Below, in pieces: positions 48,932 through 58,351 of a DNA stretch of 64,000 bases. A model generated the notes under the pieces. That model searched no databases. It was given only the letters and a program-made list of their open reading frames with translations, and was not told the origin of the DNA. The first letter of the stretch is position 1. Each line of letters begins with the position of its first letter. The DNA is from Acinetobacter lwoffii (GTDB taxonomy: Bacteria; Pseudomonadota; Gammaproteobacteria; Pseudomonadales; Moraxellaceae): NCBI RefSeq assembly GCF_029024105.1, contig NZ_CP118963.1, forward strand, positions 372,001 through 436,000, read 5' to 3'. The translations under genes were made by a program, and so were the position numbers.

Positions 48932-49038
48932 CGCTTTTTTATTGCTGTGTAAAGACAGTTACAGAGTCTAAATGGTTTTGTACTAAGAAGCTCGGCATGA
49001 TAGGTTGGAATAAGAATGACGATAAAGGGTTAAATAAT

Positions 49039-49416
49039 ATGTTCCGGATATTGGCAGTCGCAACTCTCGCTTTTGGTATATTGGGTTCAGGCTGTGCAAC
49101 TGCTCAACAGGTCATTGCAAAGGTACAGTCATCTTCGGATACGCCTTTGGAACAGGTTTTACAATTAAGACCGGACTTGCGTAAGGAACTGGCAACAGTT
49201 GAGTTGCGCCAGTTCTTTGACAAGGTAGAGTCGCCCACGATTGGACAGGTCAAAGTCACTGAAACTGGGTTAATGGATGATTCGGTACGTTCAGTACAGA
49301 CCATTTATTATTTTAAACGGGAAGATAACAGCTGGATGCTGGAAAATACCGAGAAGTTGTATCGTTGTGCACGAGGTTCAAATACCAAGACTTTCCAGAA
49401 AGCAGTCTGTCCATAA
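49039..49416 (+). CDS. Putative lipoprotein, unknown function
   Basis: 125 aa from ATG 49039, with AAAGGG upstream. Signal peptide MFRILAVATLAFGI with lipobox GSGC. The mature part is short and mixed in structure, ending YRCARGSNTKTFQKAVCP with two Cys. The frame is open to 48997, but that would put extra residues before the signal peptide. Family not recognised. Confidence 0.75.
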   Translation: MFRILAVATLAFGILGSGCATAQQVIAKVQSSSDTPLEQVLQLRPDLRKELATVELRQFFDKVESPTIGQVKVTETGLMDDSVRSVQTIYYFKREDNSWMLENTEKLYRCARGSNTKTFQKAVCP

Positions 49417-49446
49417 TAGTGTTTGATCTTTAGACAGATTTTGGTT

Positions 49447-49476
49447 AAAAGCGTATCTAGAGGATGCGCTTTTTTA
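49447..49476 (+). terminator. Terminator after the lipoprotein gene
   Basis: AAAAGCGTAT / ATGCGCTTTTTT arms with one G-U pair and loop CTAGAGG. Confidence 0.8.
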
Positions 49477-49608
49477 TTTGGAAGATTATCTCTACGATCA
49501 GTTATATTTATTCAGAGCGTTTGAATATCTCATCTGCTAAAATTATTTCTTTCTATTTTAGATAAAGCTCATTCTGTTTCATCTGGCAGACTGACAATAA
49601 AAACTCCC

Positions 49609-50838
49609 ATGCAAAACATCCAAACCCAAAAACTGACCCGTGCCACACTCATGTTCCCGCTGGCACTGGTCCTGTTTGAATTCTCAGTCTATATCTGTAA
49701 TGACCTGATTCAACCCGCCATGCTGGCGATTACCCGTGATTTTGGCGTGAGTAGTTCATGGGCACCATCCTCCATGTCCTTTTTCCTGTTGGGCGGGGCA
49801 TTTGTCGCAGCGATCCTGGGGCCATTGTCCGATCGTCTCGGGCGTAAAACGGTATTGCTTGGCGGTGTAGCATTTTTCACGATTAGCTGTCTGGCTATTT
49901 TATTAACACCCAATATCGAAAGTTTCCTATTCCTGCGCTTTTTACAGGGCTTTGGCCTGTCCTTCATTACCGCCGTAGGTTATGCCGCCATTCAGGAAAG
50001 CTTTGAAGAACGTGATGCCATCAAAGTCATGGCACTGATGGCCAATGTGTCTTTGCTGGCACCCTTGCTAGGACCAGTGCTGGGTGCCTTTATGATTGAT
50101 CATATCTCTTGGCATTGGGGTTTTATCGGCATTGCATTTCTGTCATTTCTGAGCTGGTTCGGCCTAAAAGCCAAAATGCCAAATCTGAACGTCAGTATTC
50201 CCAGACAGCCGGTCAGCTATATTCTGGATGACTTTAAACAGGTTGTAAAAAATAAGCGCTTTGTGATTATGACTGTAGCCTTGCCTTTGGTGAGTCTGCC
50301 CTTGATGTTATGGATTGCCCTGTCACCCGTGATTCTGGTCGAGCAATTTGGATTCAGTAGCGTGCAATATGGTCTGGCGCAGTTTCCGGTCTTGGGCGGC
50401 CTGATTGCAGGTAATCTGATTCTGCTAAAAATTATCGATAAAATACCGCTGGGCAAAACCGTATTATTGGGTCTGCCACTGATGTTGCTGGGTACCGGTT
50501 TATTGATGATGGGCTTATTGATTCCAGAATATTTTATTCATTGTCTGATTATCGGCACCACTTGTATCAGTCTGGGTGAGGGTGTGAGTTTTTCGGTGCT
50601 GTATCGTTTTGCATTAATGTCTTCTGAAGTGTCCAAAGGCACGGTGGCTGCGACGGTTTCTATTATCCTGATGCTCAGCTTTTTTGTGGTGATTGAAGCA
50701 GTAAGGATGGCGTATGAAGCCTACGATATCTGGGCCTACTGTGCTGCCTCTTTGATTCTGATTGCACTCTGGTTTACTTTGCCGCGCATGCAGCTCAAAC
50801 AGTTAATGCTGGAAAGACAGGAGCGTGGGGAGTTTTGA
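49609..50838 (+). CDS. craA: MFS drug exporter, CraA/MdfA type
   Basis: 409 aa, twelve helices. TM1 carries Glu24 and Asp32 (LFEFSVYICNDLIQPAM), eight apart as in MdfA, where they bind drug and protons. Motif A is LGPLSDRLGRKTVLLGG; LLAPLLGPVLGAFMIDHISWHWGF and EGVSFSVLYRFALMSSEVSKG are close to Acinetobacter CraA, the intrinsic chloramphenicol exporter. The orthology call is from memory of that protein. Confidence 0.88.
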   Translation: MQNIQTQKLTRATLMFPLALVLFEFSVYICNDLIQPAMLAITRDFGVSSSWAPSSMSFFLLGGAFVAAILGPLSDRLGRKTVLLGGVAFFTISCLAILLTPNIESFLFLRFLQGFGLSFITAVGYAAIQESFEERDAIKVMALMANVSLLAPLLGPVLGAFMIDHISWHWGFIGIAFLSFLSWFGLKAKMPNLNVSIPRQPVSYILDDFKQVVKNKRFVIMTVALPLVSLPLMLWIALSPVILVEQFGFSSVQYGLAQFPVLGGLIAGNLILLKIIDKIPLGKTVLLGLPLMLLGTGLLMMGLLIPEYFIHCLIIGTTCISLGEGVSFSVLYRFALMSSEVSKGTVAATVSIILMLSFFVVIEAVRMAYEAYDIWAYCAASLILIALWFTLPRMQLKQLMLERQERGEF

Positions 50839-50890
50839 TTCCTTATCGAGGGAACTTATAAATTATTGAAATCATATGTTCAGTATTGAA

Positions 50891-50981
50891 TTTCCCTCTC
50901 CTTTTAGGAGAGGGCTAGGGTGAGGTTAAGTATTTAATAAGTTCCCTCTCTCTAACTCTCTCCCAAAGGGAGAGAAAATTT
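50891..50981. repeat. Pair of REP-like palindromes in inverted orientation
   Basis: Unit 1 (50893-50926) contains CCCTCTCC-TTTTA-GGAGAGGG then CTAGGGTGAGG. Unit 2 (50943-50975) is a related sequence in the opposite orientation, with hairpin CTCTCCC-AAA-GGGAGAG. A REP/BIME-like arrangement between convergent genes. Confidence 0.75.
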
Positions 50982-51017
50982 TCTTTTGACTGATCTAATT
51001 ATATTAGGATTCTACAA

Positions 51018-51314
51018 TTAAGCTTCAGCGGGCTGTTCCAGCTTCTTCAATTTCATATCAAACAGGAATGGACCGAAAGGCAGAATCGAAGCGATTAAAC
51101 CCATCACAAACATGCTGAGAGACCATTTCTGTTTTTCACATACTGCGAATAACACCACCAGAAACAGCACAAACAGTACCCCATGACCCATACCGACATA
51201 TTTGACCAGAATCGGATTATCCATCATATATTTCACTGGCATCGCGATAAATAACAGCAGCAGGAATGAAATCCCTTCAAGCAAACCGACCAGACGCAAA
51301 GTTTTGATGTTCAT
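51018..51314 (-). CDS. DUF3817 small membrane protein
   Basis: 98 aa with three hydrophobic helices. The start MNIKTLRLVGLLEGISFLLLL and the motif VKYVGMGHGVLFVLFL are characteristic of DUF3817 (YdzA-like). I choose ATG 51314; the frame is open to 51398 but the upstream part looks unlike protein. Function unknown. Confidence 0.88.
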   Translation of the reverse strand: MNIKTLRLVGLLEGISFLLLLFIAMPVKYMMDNPILVKYVGMGHGVLFVLFLVVLFAVCEKQKWSLSMFVMGLIASILPFGPFLFDMKLKKLEQPAEA

Positions 51315-51434
51315 AATACATATTGATTTAACCGAATTGGTTTTGAGTGTACCGAATATCACCTGAATATTGAATCTTAATAATAAAAATATATTCAATA
51401 TTTTTAATAAGTTATAACCAAGTAAGGCAGTTGG

Positions 51435-53648
51435 TTATTTAATCTCGGCACCTAGTAATTCATGACGTAATTTTAGTAATTCCGCTAAGGTTTCCAGCAA
51501 TAAACTGATCTGTTTCAGCACCAAAAGCAGATGTGCTGACTGGTTTTCCTGGGTACTTAAGCGTTGAATTTCTGCCAGTTTATGATCGATGTCGTAGGTA
51601 GCTAAAGACTGTTGTTGCAGCAATACCCCAGTTAAGGTTTGCTGACACCAGCGCATTAAAACCAGAATTTGTGCATCAGTAACCTGCTCACGGTGACTCC
51701 CCAATGCTGCAATATAGCTGAGCTGGCTATGGCTATAAACCAGATAGCGAAAGGCACTTTTGACTAGTTGCGGATCTGGATTCGGTTCGGTACTCAGGCT
51801 TGAAATCATGCTGGATAAATCAATCTGTGCATTGTGGGCCAGACGCCGTGCAGTCCTGTAAGCAATACTGTTATCTTTACCGTTTTGATATTGCTCGACC
51901 ACTGCAGCAAAATAGTCCAGTGTAGCAAGCGATGATTTTTTAATATTGCTGGAAATATTGCGAAAATTCCAGTCAGGCCAGATCCAGCTTACTGCCATCC
52001 AGGCAATCAGACAGCCCAACAGGGTATCAATAATACGTGGCAAAATGATCGCATAACCGGCACCTTTCAGGTTAAAAATCAGGAGTACCATCAAGGTCGC
52101 CATGAGGGTGGCCATGGCATATTTTTTGGAACGTAGATAGAAGAAACCGACACCAAAAATTACTGTCAGGAGTAACTGACCTTCGACACTTGGCACAAAA
52201 TACAGAATGGGAACACCTAGCATGACCCCCAATAATGTTCCCAGAGTCCGCAATTTGAGCCGGCTTTTGGTGGCAAAATAACTGATCTGACAGACAAACA
52301 GGCTGGTCAGTAAAATCCAGTAGCCATTTTTCGCAAAAGGTAATAATGAAATGGCATAGCCAACTAAAAACACAATCGCAATCCGCACCGCATGCCGAAA
52401 GAGTGCCGATTGTGGACTTAAGTGCGGTTTGAGTTTCAGCCAGAGATCTGTGCTATCGCGAATATCATCATCAAACAGACTCAGGTCATCAAAATGCTGC
52501 TGATAGCGTGGCTTATACAGCGCCTGTTGATCATGCAGGTGTTGTAACTGCTCATGTACACTGAGCAGATTGGCCAGAATAAGCTGTAAATTTTTAACTT
52601 CAATATTTTGTGGGTGTTGAGCAATCCAGTCCTGCATCGACTCCTGTAAATGTTTTAATGCCAGTTCATCATCTGTAGACAGATAAAATTTCTCATTGCG
52701 CAGTACACATTCTGCCAAATGCTGACAGGCAAGGGCTTGCAGACGGATATTTTTCTGAATCCGGAAAATCAGGTCAGTGCGGCTAAAATGCTGTTCGATC
52801 TGTTCATAATGCAGATAATTCGCGGTGGCCTGTTCATGAATATCCTGCATCAAAAAATACAGATTCAGCCAGTAAATGGTATTACGATTGGCACGCGAAG
52901 CTTTGAGTCGGGTCAATAGCGAATCTTTGCTACGGTTAAAACTCTGAATGACTAAAGTATTTTTAAGTGACAACTCATAGAGCAGGGTTTCAACATTTGG
53001 ATGCTGGTCTGGATCAAACAGTTTGGCTTTACTCAGCAGTAAATCCGACATGTGCTGCAAGCTTTGTGCGAGATTTTCCTGAACCTGCAAAGTAGGACGC
53101 AGCAGAAAAAATAGAATAGACGTCAGGCCGTACCATAGCGCCCCAATGACAAAATAAAGCGGCTGTTCATACCAGTGCTGATATTCGCCCAGGCCGAACA
53201 TGGTATAGATTGACAGTAAAATGGTGCCAAATGAAATCATGGCATAACGTTGGCCTAAGGCACCCATTAGAATAAACAGCGCACTCGACAGGGATAGCCA
53301 CAGTGCAAACCAGAATTTATGTGGAGCAAGAAATTCCAGAATGCTGCTGACACTAAAAAACAGAATGATGACCAGTAACAGGTTGCGCAAACGCAGGCTT
53401 AGCCGGTCATCAAAATCAGTCAGTGCCGTGGCAATTGCCCCTAAAGTTACTGGAACGATCAAGAAGTCATAACCCAGAAATTTCAGACCGAAAGTGGTAC
53501 CTAAAAACACCAGCAGGATCTGCAGGCAATAAGTCATCAGCGCACTGGACTGAAAGGGCAGCAGGACAGGTTTTATAATTTTAACAAGAGTAACAGTCGC
53601 AGGTTGGGCAGCATTCACAAGGACAGGATCCGGGAAGTAAAAATGCAA
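51435..53648 (-). CDS. yccS: YccS/FUSC-family inner membrane protein
   Basis: Up to 737 aa with two membrane bundles, about 40-185 and 410-545, separated and followed by long cytoplasmic helical regions, as in YccS/YhfK and the related FUSC aromatic-acid exporters. The start is uncertain: 53648 is a TTG, GTG 53618 and ATG 53537 are in frame, but the last begins inside the first helix. Substrate unknown. Confidence 0.85.
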   Translation of the reverse strand: MHFYFPDPVLVNAAQPATVTLVKIIKPVLLPFQSSALMTYCLQILLVFLGTTFGLKFLGYDFLIVPVTLGAIATALTDFDDRLSLRLRNLLLVIILFFSVSSILEFLAPHKFWFALWLSLSSALFILMGALGQRYAMISFGTILLSIYTMFGLGEYQHWYEQPLYFVIGALWYGLTSILFFLLRPTLQVQENLAQSLQHMSDLLLSKAKLFDPDQHPNVETLLYELSLKNTLVIQSFNRSKDSLLTRLKASRANRNTIYWLNLYFLMQDIHEQATANYLHYEQIEQHFSRTDLIFRIQKNIRLQALACQHLAECVLRNEKFYLSTDDELALKHLQESMQDWIAQHPQNIEVKNLQLILANLLSVHEQLQHLHDQQALYKPRYQQHFDDLSLFDDDIRDSTDLWLKLKPHLSPQSALFRHAVRIAIVFLVGYAISLLPFAKNGYWILLTSLFVCQISYFATKSRLKLRTLGTLLGVMLGVPILYFVPSVEGQLLLTVIFGVGFFYLRSKKYAMATLMATLMVLLIFNLKGAGYAIILPRIIDTLLGCLIAWMAVSWIWPDWNFRNISSNIKKSSLATLDYFAAVVEQYQNGKDNSIAYRTARRLAHNAQIDLSSMISSLSTEPNPDPQLVKSAFRYLVYSHSQLSYIAALGSHREQVTDAQILVLMRWCQQTLTGVLLQQQSLATYDIDHKLAEIQRLSTQENQSAHLLLVLKQISLLLETLAELLKLRHELLGAEIK

Positions 53649-53692
53649 AGTTCTGAATGCAATTTAGACGCCAAAATAAAAGAAAAATCCAT

Positions 53693-53720
53693 AAAAAAAC
53701 GAGCATAGTGCCCGTTTTTT
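53693..53720 (-). terminator. Terminator of sodC
   Basis: AAAAAACG / CGTTTTTT outer pairs with inner GC/GC and one mismatch. It lies 27 bases past the sodC stop on the minus strand. Confidence 0.75.
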
Positions 53721-53746
53721 CTATTCAGTCATTGGCATGAGGGTAT

Positions 53747-54289
53747 TTAGATCACACCACAGGCAATACGTTCACCGCCGCCACCCAATGGTAATGGGTT
53801 GTCGGAATAATTGTCGCCACCGGCATGGACCATAATCGCACGACCCTGAATATCAGCCAGTTTCAGGCGTGGTGCAAGCAGGGTGACACGTGCAGTTCCA
53901 TCTGTATTGACTTTCAATGCGGGTAAATCACCTAAGTGACCGGTTGCTGGCGTACCGTGATGCGGTGCCTGATTTGGATTGTAATGGCTACCTGCAGCCA
54001 GTGCTGCGCCCATCTTGCCGTCTTTCATGGCAGGCGCGCATGAACCATTTTCATGAATATGGAAACCGCGCTCACCCGAAGGAAGTTGTTTCAGGTTGGT
54101 ACGAATGACCAGACCGGCTGGGCTGTCACTGAGTAAGACGGTCCCAATCTCTTGGCCCACACCTTGAGCAGTTACAGTATTCACAGTCACTGCTCTGACC
54201 ACTTCATTTGATGGAGAGGTTGAGGCGCAACCAGTAAAAAGTGCGGCGCTTAACGCGCAAAGTGTCGTAATTTTAAACAATGAAGACAT
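53747..54289 (-). CDS. sodC: Cu/Zn superoxide dismutase, lipoprotein type
   Basis: 180 aa from ATG 54289. The signal peptide has lipobox FTGC, so the enzyme is probably tethered in the periplasm, where it destroys superoxide. Metal ligands: GFHIHENGSC (Cu His), SHYNPNQAPHHG and GHLGDLPAL (bridging and Zn ligands), IMVHAGGDNYSD. Disulfide cysteines in GSCAPA and ERIACGV. The longer frame to 54343 is unlikely. Confidence 0.95.
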   Translation of the reverse strand: MSSLFKITTLCALSAALFTGCASTSPSNEVVRAVTVNTVTAQGVGQEIGTVLLSDSPAGLVIRTNLKQLPSGERGFHIHENGSCAPAMKDGKMGAALAAGSHYNPNQAPHHGTPATGHLGDLPALKVNTDGTARVTLLAPRLKLADIQGRAIMVHAGGDNYSDNPLPLGGGGERIACGVI

Positions 54290-54411
54290 GATTTTGGCAT
54301 CCTGATCTTTATTCTGTTTTGTGGGTTCATTTAAACAGAGCAAAATCAGAAGCTCTATATAGAATCAGTACTTAAATGTTTTGTTTTGTTTAAGTCGATT
54401 CTATTTATGCT

Positions 54412-55581
54412 TTAAGGGGCTTCGGGCGGTGTGTCCTTGGTTTCTGGATCAATCTCATGTGCCATGGTGGCTTTAGGCATCATTAAAGGTTCATTCAGAT
54501 TACTTTCATGTAACCATTCACGCCAGATTGCAAGCAATACAGCCAGAATCACCGGGCCAATAAATACCCCGACCAGACCAAAACTGGCAATACCACCCAA
54601 GACTCCAAACATGATCAGCAGGAAAGGAATCTGGGTTGCGCCAGAAATCACCAATGGACGAATGACGTTGTCGGCGGTGCTGACAATACAGACACCCCAG
54701 ACCATGACCCCAATGGCTTCAATGGTTTGTCCTTGTGAAAACAGCCATAGCGCCACCGCACTATAGGCGAGGGGTGGGCCAAAGGGAATCAAGGCAAAAA
54801 TAAAGGTCACAATGGTTAAAACCATCGGATTCGGCACACCTGCGACAAAATAGCTCAAGCCTGCCAATAAGGACTGTGCAATCGCAGTCAAACCAACCCC
54901 ATAGACCACGGCACGTGTAGTTGCAGAGATGGTAGAAAAATAATGATGTACACGTGGACCAACCACCATTTCAAAGGCTTTACGCACTTGATTTAAAATG
55001 GTCTGACCATCACGGTAAAAGAAAAACAGCGAAAGCACCGCAAAACATAATTTAAAGATATTTTTGCTGACTTCATTCAACACCACTTTGCCGTAATTCA
55101 GATGACCTTGAATCCAGGTCGATACCGACAGTGCAATACTTTGCGGATCCGTATTGATTTCATTTAAGGTTCGGGTAATTTCCTTGCCGACAATTGGAAG
55201 CCCACGAATAAAATCAGGGACATTCAGGTGACCGGAAAAAACCTGCCGCTGCAATTCAAAATACAGGTTACGACCTTCGTGCTGCAGCATGAAAATGGCG
55301 AAAATAAACGGCAGACCAAAGACCAGAATCACGGCCAAGATCATTACGGTTGCGCTCAATGTCGGTCGATTACCGCACAGGCGTAACACCGACTGATACA
55401 AGGGCCAAGTCATATAGGCAATAATGGCAGCCCAAACTACAGGAATGATGAAATACTTGAGTATATGAAAACTCAAAAAAATCAGGATAAAGAACAATCC
55501 AAATAATAAGACTTTTTGTAATGTAGGCGCGTACTGTTGCACTGAATTTAATGACTCATTTTTTAGGTCGTGTTCAGGCAT
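54412..55581 (-). CDS. AI-2E family permease (PerM/YdiK-like)
   Basis: 389 aa with about eight helices. The C-terminal GVFIGPVILAVLLAIWREW and the LIPFGPPLAYSAVALWLFSQ segment are diagnostic of the family, first named for autoinducer-2 export but also including Na/H antiporters. Role unknown here. Confidence 0.9.
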   Translation of the reverse strand: MPEHDLKNESLNSVQQYAPTLQKVLLFGLFFILIFLSFHILKYFIIPVVWAAIIAYMTWPLYQSVLRLCGNRPTLSATVMILAVILVFGLPFIFAIFMLQHEGRNLYFELQRQVFSGHLNVPDFIRGLPIVGKEITRTLNEINTDPQSIALSVSTWIQGHLNYGKVVLNEVSKNIFKLCFAVLSLFFFYRDGQTILNQVRKAFEMVVGPRVHHYFSTISATTRAVVYGVGLTAIAQSLLAGLSYFVAGVPNPMVLTIVTFIFALIPFGPPLAYSAVALWLFSQGQTIEAIGVMVWGVCIVSTADNVIRPLVISGATQIPFLLIMFGVLGGIASFGLVGVFIGPVILAVLLAIWREWLHESNLNEPLMMPKATMAHEIDPETKDTPPEAP

Positions 55582-55670
55582 ATTAACTGAAAAAAAAGCG
55601 ATCGAAAATGATAGCTAGCCAAGTAGCAAGATTATTTTCCCAAAGCTATACCACGATTCAGACGATTGAC

Positions 55671-56315
55671 TCAAAACCACTGACTCGGATCATCAATAAT
55701 GGCATTTAGTACCGGTTGCCATTGAGTCTGCAGTTCCCGGTAGATTTTCTGAGGTTTATCAAAGACTGACAGGCCTTCCATAGCCAGTCGGCTATAAGGG
55801 GCACGTTCCGAAATCCAGGCCACTGGCTGCTGGTCGATCTTGTCAAAAAACTGCTGTATGTCTTGATTGCTGGCGGCATTCGGTTTGGTTCGGTTGGCCA
55901 AAAGTAAAATTTCAACCTTGCCCTTACGGATGCGTTTAATGTCCTGCAAATGTTTGAGAAAACGGCGGGTCGAATCGATATCAAAAAAAGAAGGCTGGAT
56001 CGGGATGATAATCGCATGTGCTTCACTGATCAGCTGTTCGGCATGATCGTCGGTCAAGGCACCCGGTGCATCAATAATCAGGTATTCGATCTGCTTCGGC
56101 GCATCACCAATAGATTTGCTATTGCGCCAGTCCAGACTTTGGATCTGTGCTGCCTGTGCCGGACGATGCTTAAGCCATTGCAATGTTGATTTCTGGTTGT
56201 CGGCATCGGCCAATGCCACCTTATAACCCTTTTGTGCGAGTGCTGACGCCAAACTAATAGCTGTCATGGTTTTACCACAACCGCCTTTCTGATTCGCAAC
56301 TAAAATTGTTTTCAT
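55671..56315 (-). CDS. ParA/MinD-family ATPase, orphan
   Basis: 214 aa. Deviant Walker A KGGCGKTMTAIS at about 10, Walker A' ALADADNQKST, Walker B YLIIDAPG. A small ParA without a ParB gene or visible parS nearby. Such orphans position protein clusters or plasmid-like cargo; the partner here is unknown. Divergent from the gene at 56440. Confidence 0.9.
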   Translation of the reverse strand: MKTILVANQKGGCGKTMTAISLASALAQKGYKVALADADNQKSTLQWLKHRPAQAAQIQSLDWRNSKSIGDAPKQIEYLIIDAPGALTDDHAEQLISEAHAIIIPIQPSFFDIDSTRRFLKHLQDIKRIRKGKVEILLLANRTKPNAASNQDIQQFFDKIDQQPVAWISERAPYSRLAMEGLSVFDKPQKIYRELQTQWQPVLNAIIDDPSQWF

Positions 56316-56439
56316 GACTCAAGGTGATTTTATTCTGTTCCGGCCTAGCATATCATTCTTTTTAAGTATGCAAATGGCCGAAGTCCTCAACTTCAGTCGA
56401 ATGCGATGCTATAAAAATCAGGCAAATTAGGAAGATTGA

Positions 56440-56907
56440 ATGTCCATATGGATGGCCATGCTGATTGGCGCATGTATCGGGGTGGTATTGACCACTATTA
56501 TTTTAAGTCAGACGCGTAATGGACGGATCAAGGCCGAATATGAGCAGTATATTGCCGAACTGGAACTGGAGCATCAGCAGTCCCTCATTGCCGCGCAAAA
56601 ACGCAGCGTGAACACCAGCCGTGCAGTTCTCAAAGGCAAAATGGCGGAACAGCTCGCACCGATCATGCCAGAATTTCAATATTTGCCGAGTGATGCCAAG
56701 TTTCTGGGCGATCCAGTCGATTATGTGGTCTTTGATGGCTATACCGATTTTCGTGATGGCGAAGGCGACGCTGAAGATATTGAAGTGGTTTTGATTGACA
56801 TTAAAAGTGGCGGAGCACGCCTGACCAAAGGCCAGCAAGCCATTGCCCGAGCGGTTCAGGAAGGGCGGGTACGTTTTGAAACCATTCGGATTGATTTTCA
56901 GGATTGA
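56440..56907 (+). CDS. Membrane-anchored Holliday-junction-resolvase-like protein (Endonuc_Holl)
   Basis: 155 aa. One N-terminal membrane helix (WMAMLIGACIGVVLTTIIL), a coiled segment, then a PD-(D/E)XK-like core: FLGDPVDYVVFDGY ... VVLIDIKSGGARLTKGQ, where Asp and the D-x-K pair would form the active site. Resembles the Endonuc_Holl family. Nuclease activity is untested for most members. Confidence 0.8.
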   Translation: MSIWMAMLIGACIGVVLTTIILSQTRNGRIKAEYEQYIAELELEHQQSLIAAQKRSVNTSRAVLKGKMAEQLAPIMPEFQYLPSDAKFLGDPVDYVVFDGYTDFRDGEGDAEDIEVVLIDIKSGGARLTKGQQAIARAVQEGRVRFETIRIDFQD

Positions 56908-56933
56908 CCAAAATCCAGTGAAGAATAAAAATT

Positions 56934-57512
56934 ATGCAAAAATTACTAATCACTGCGCTGCTGTTTATGCTTGGACTCTGGGTCTGGAATGAGTTTTTTC
57001 GTGCCATTCCGCATCTGCAAGAAAAAGGCGTACTCAAAAACTTTCAGGTAAAACCAGTCAAGCGCATTTCAGCGACTTATATTATGCATGATCACCGCTT
57101 TGTGAAACCTGATCGTCGGGTGCTGCATCAGGCCAGCCCTGTGGTGGGGCATTTTAATGATCTGGCCTATCTGAGTAATATTGATGTGCTGTTGCTGACT
57201 CAACCGCTGCCCGCCATGCAGGCAAAACTGGAGTTTGATGAAGCAAAGCGCTGCTATCAGATTGAAGGACAAATTAGCAAAGCGGAGCATGACTTCGTCA
57301 ATACGCATGTGCAGCATTTTAGTCTGATTGCTGCCACTGAAAAAATTGCCGATCAGATTCGCCGGCTAAAATCGGGACAGAAAATCACGCTCACTGGTGA
57401 TCTGGTAACAGTTCATTCAGGTACGACTGGACAAGAGTTCCGGGTTGGGACAGGCTCTGAATATCGTGCTCATTGTCAGTTGTTGCGAGTAACCCACGTC
57501 CAGCAGCACTAA
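56934..57512 (+). CDS. Exported protein of unknown function, paralogue A
   Basis: 192 aa, with signal anchor MQKLLITALLFMLGLWVW. The C-terminal half (HFSLIAATEKIADQIRRLKS, GQKITLTGDLVTV, YRAHCQLLRVTHV) aligns in order with the protein encoded at 58352, although overall identity is low. 26 bases after the preceding gene, so probably in the same transcript. Family not recognised by me. Confidence 0.75.
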   Translation: MQKLLITALLFMLGLWVWNEFFRAIPHLQEKGVLKNFQVKPVKRISATYIMHDHRFVKPDRRVLHQASPVVGHFNDLAYLSNIDVLLLTQPLPAMQAKLEFDEAKRCYQIEGQISKAEHDFVNTHVQHFSLIAATEKIADQIRRLKSGQKITLTGDLVTVHSGTTGQEFRVGTGSEYRAHCQLLRVTHVQQH

Positions 57513-57536
57513 ATACAAAATAGTAGTGAATTCGCT

Positions 57537-58160
57537 CTATGGTTTACGAACCCGTGCTAACAACATGCGTTGGCCAATCTTCGGAATACCTTCGGCATCA
57601 ATGTAATTCAAGGTTTCTATTTCAAAACCGGTTTCCAGTAAGGCGGTTTCAATATCCCGATTCAGATGACAGCCATCTGCGACTTTCTTTTGAATGGGAG
57701 TGAGTAAATGTTGCAGACGCTGAATATTTAAATTTTGTCGATTCAGAACATGTTCGACCACATGTAAAGTCCCACCCGGTTGTAGCACACGGTAAATTTC
57801 CTGCATGCTCTGTTCCAGCTCTGCAATACTACAAAGCGTCCAGGTAGACACAATATTTTCCAAATTATTTTCAGCAAAAGGCAAAGTTTCTGCGCTGGCC
57901 TGAATATGCTCGACCTGAAACCCTGCCTGTTGAATTCGCGCTTCTGCCAGTTTGAAGATCGCCGGATTTGGTTCTAGTGCATAGACCTTATCAACCGATT
58001 GATAAAAAGGCAGATTCAGGCCGGTACCAAAACCAATTTCCAGCACTTCCCCGGAAATGTCCAAAAGTAGTTCACGACGCAAGTCCATCAGGGATGGTGT
58101 TTGCATCACCTGATTCAGCAGATGCGGAAAGATATGTTGTTGATAAAGTTTATACAGCAT
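57537..58160 (-). CDS. Class I SAM-dependent methyltransferase
   Basis: 207 aa. SAM motif I VLEIGFGTGLNLPFY near 37, motif II YALEPNPAIFKLAEAR, motif III SAETLPFAENN and the post-motif STWTLCSIAELEQSMQEIYR, VLQPGGTLHVVEH: a UbiE/Methyltransf_11 type. Substrate unknown. Confidence 0.88.
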   Translation of the reverse strand: MLYKLYQQHIFPHLLNQVMQTPSLMDLRRELLLDISGEVLEIGFGTGLNLPFYQSVDKVYALEPNPAIFKLAEARIQQAGFQVEHIQASAETLPFAENNLENIVSTWTLCSIAELEQSMQEIYRVLQPGGTLHVVEHVLNRQNLNIQRLQHLLTPIQKKVADGCHLNRDIETALLETGFEIETLNYIDAEGIPKIGQRMLLARVRKP

Positions 58161-58351
58161 TTGAGTTATTTTAATATGATGGAAATACGTTCTAGCTTAA
58201 CTGAAAAATAAAATGACGGGCATATCTCGAGCTGACTAAATACGTGCAGTTTGTTACCAAGTTCAACTGTTTATTCATTAAAAAATCCGTAAGATCAAGG
58301 AAGATATCCTTAAAACGTTTGATCAACTTGATTAGGATTAGATTAAAAATT

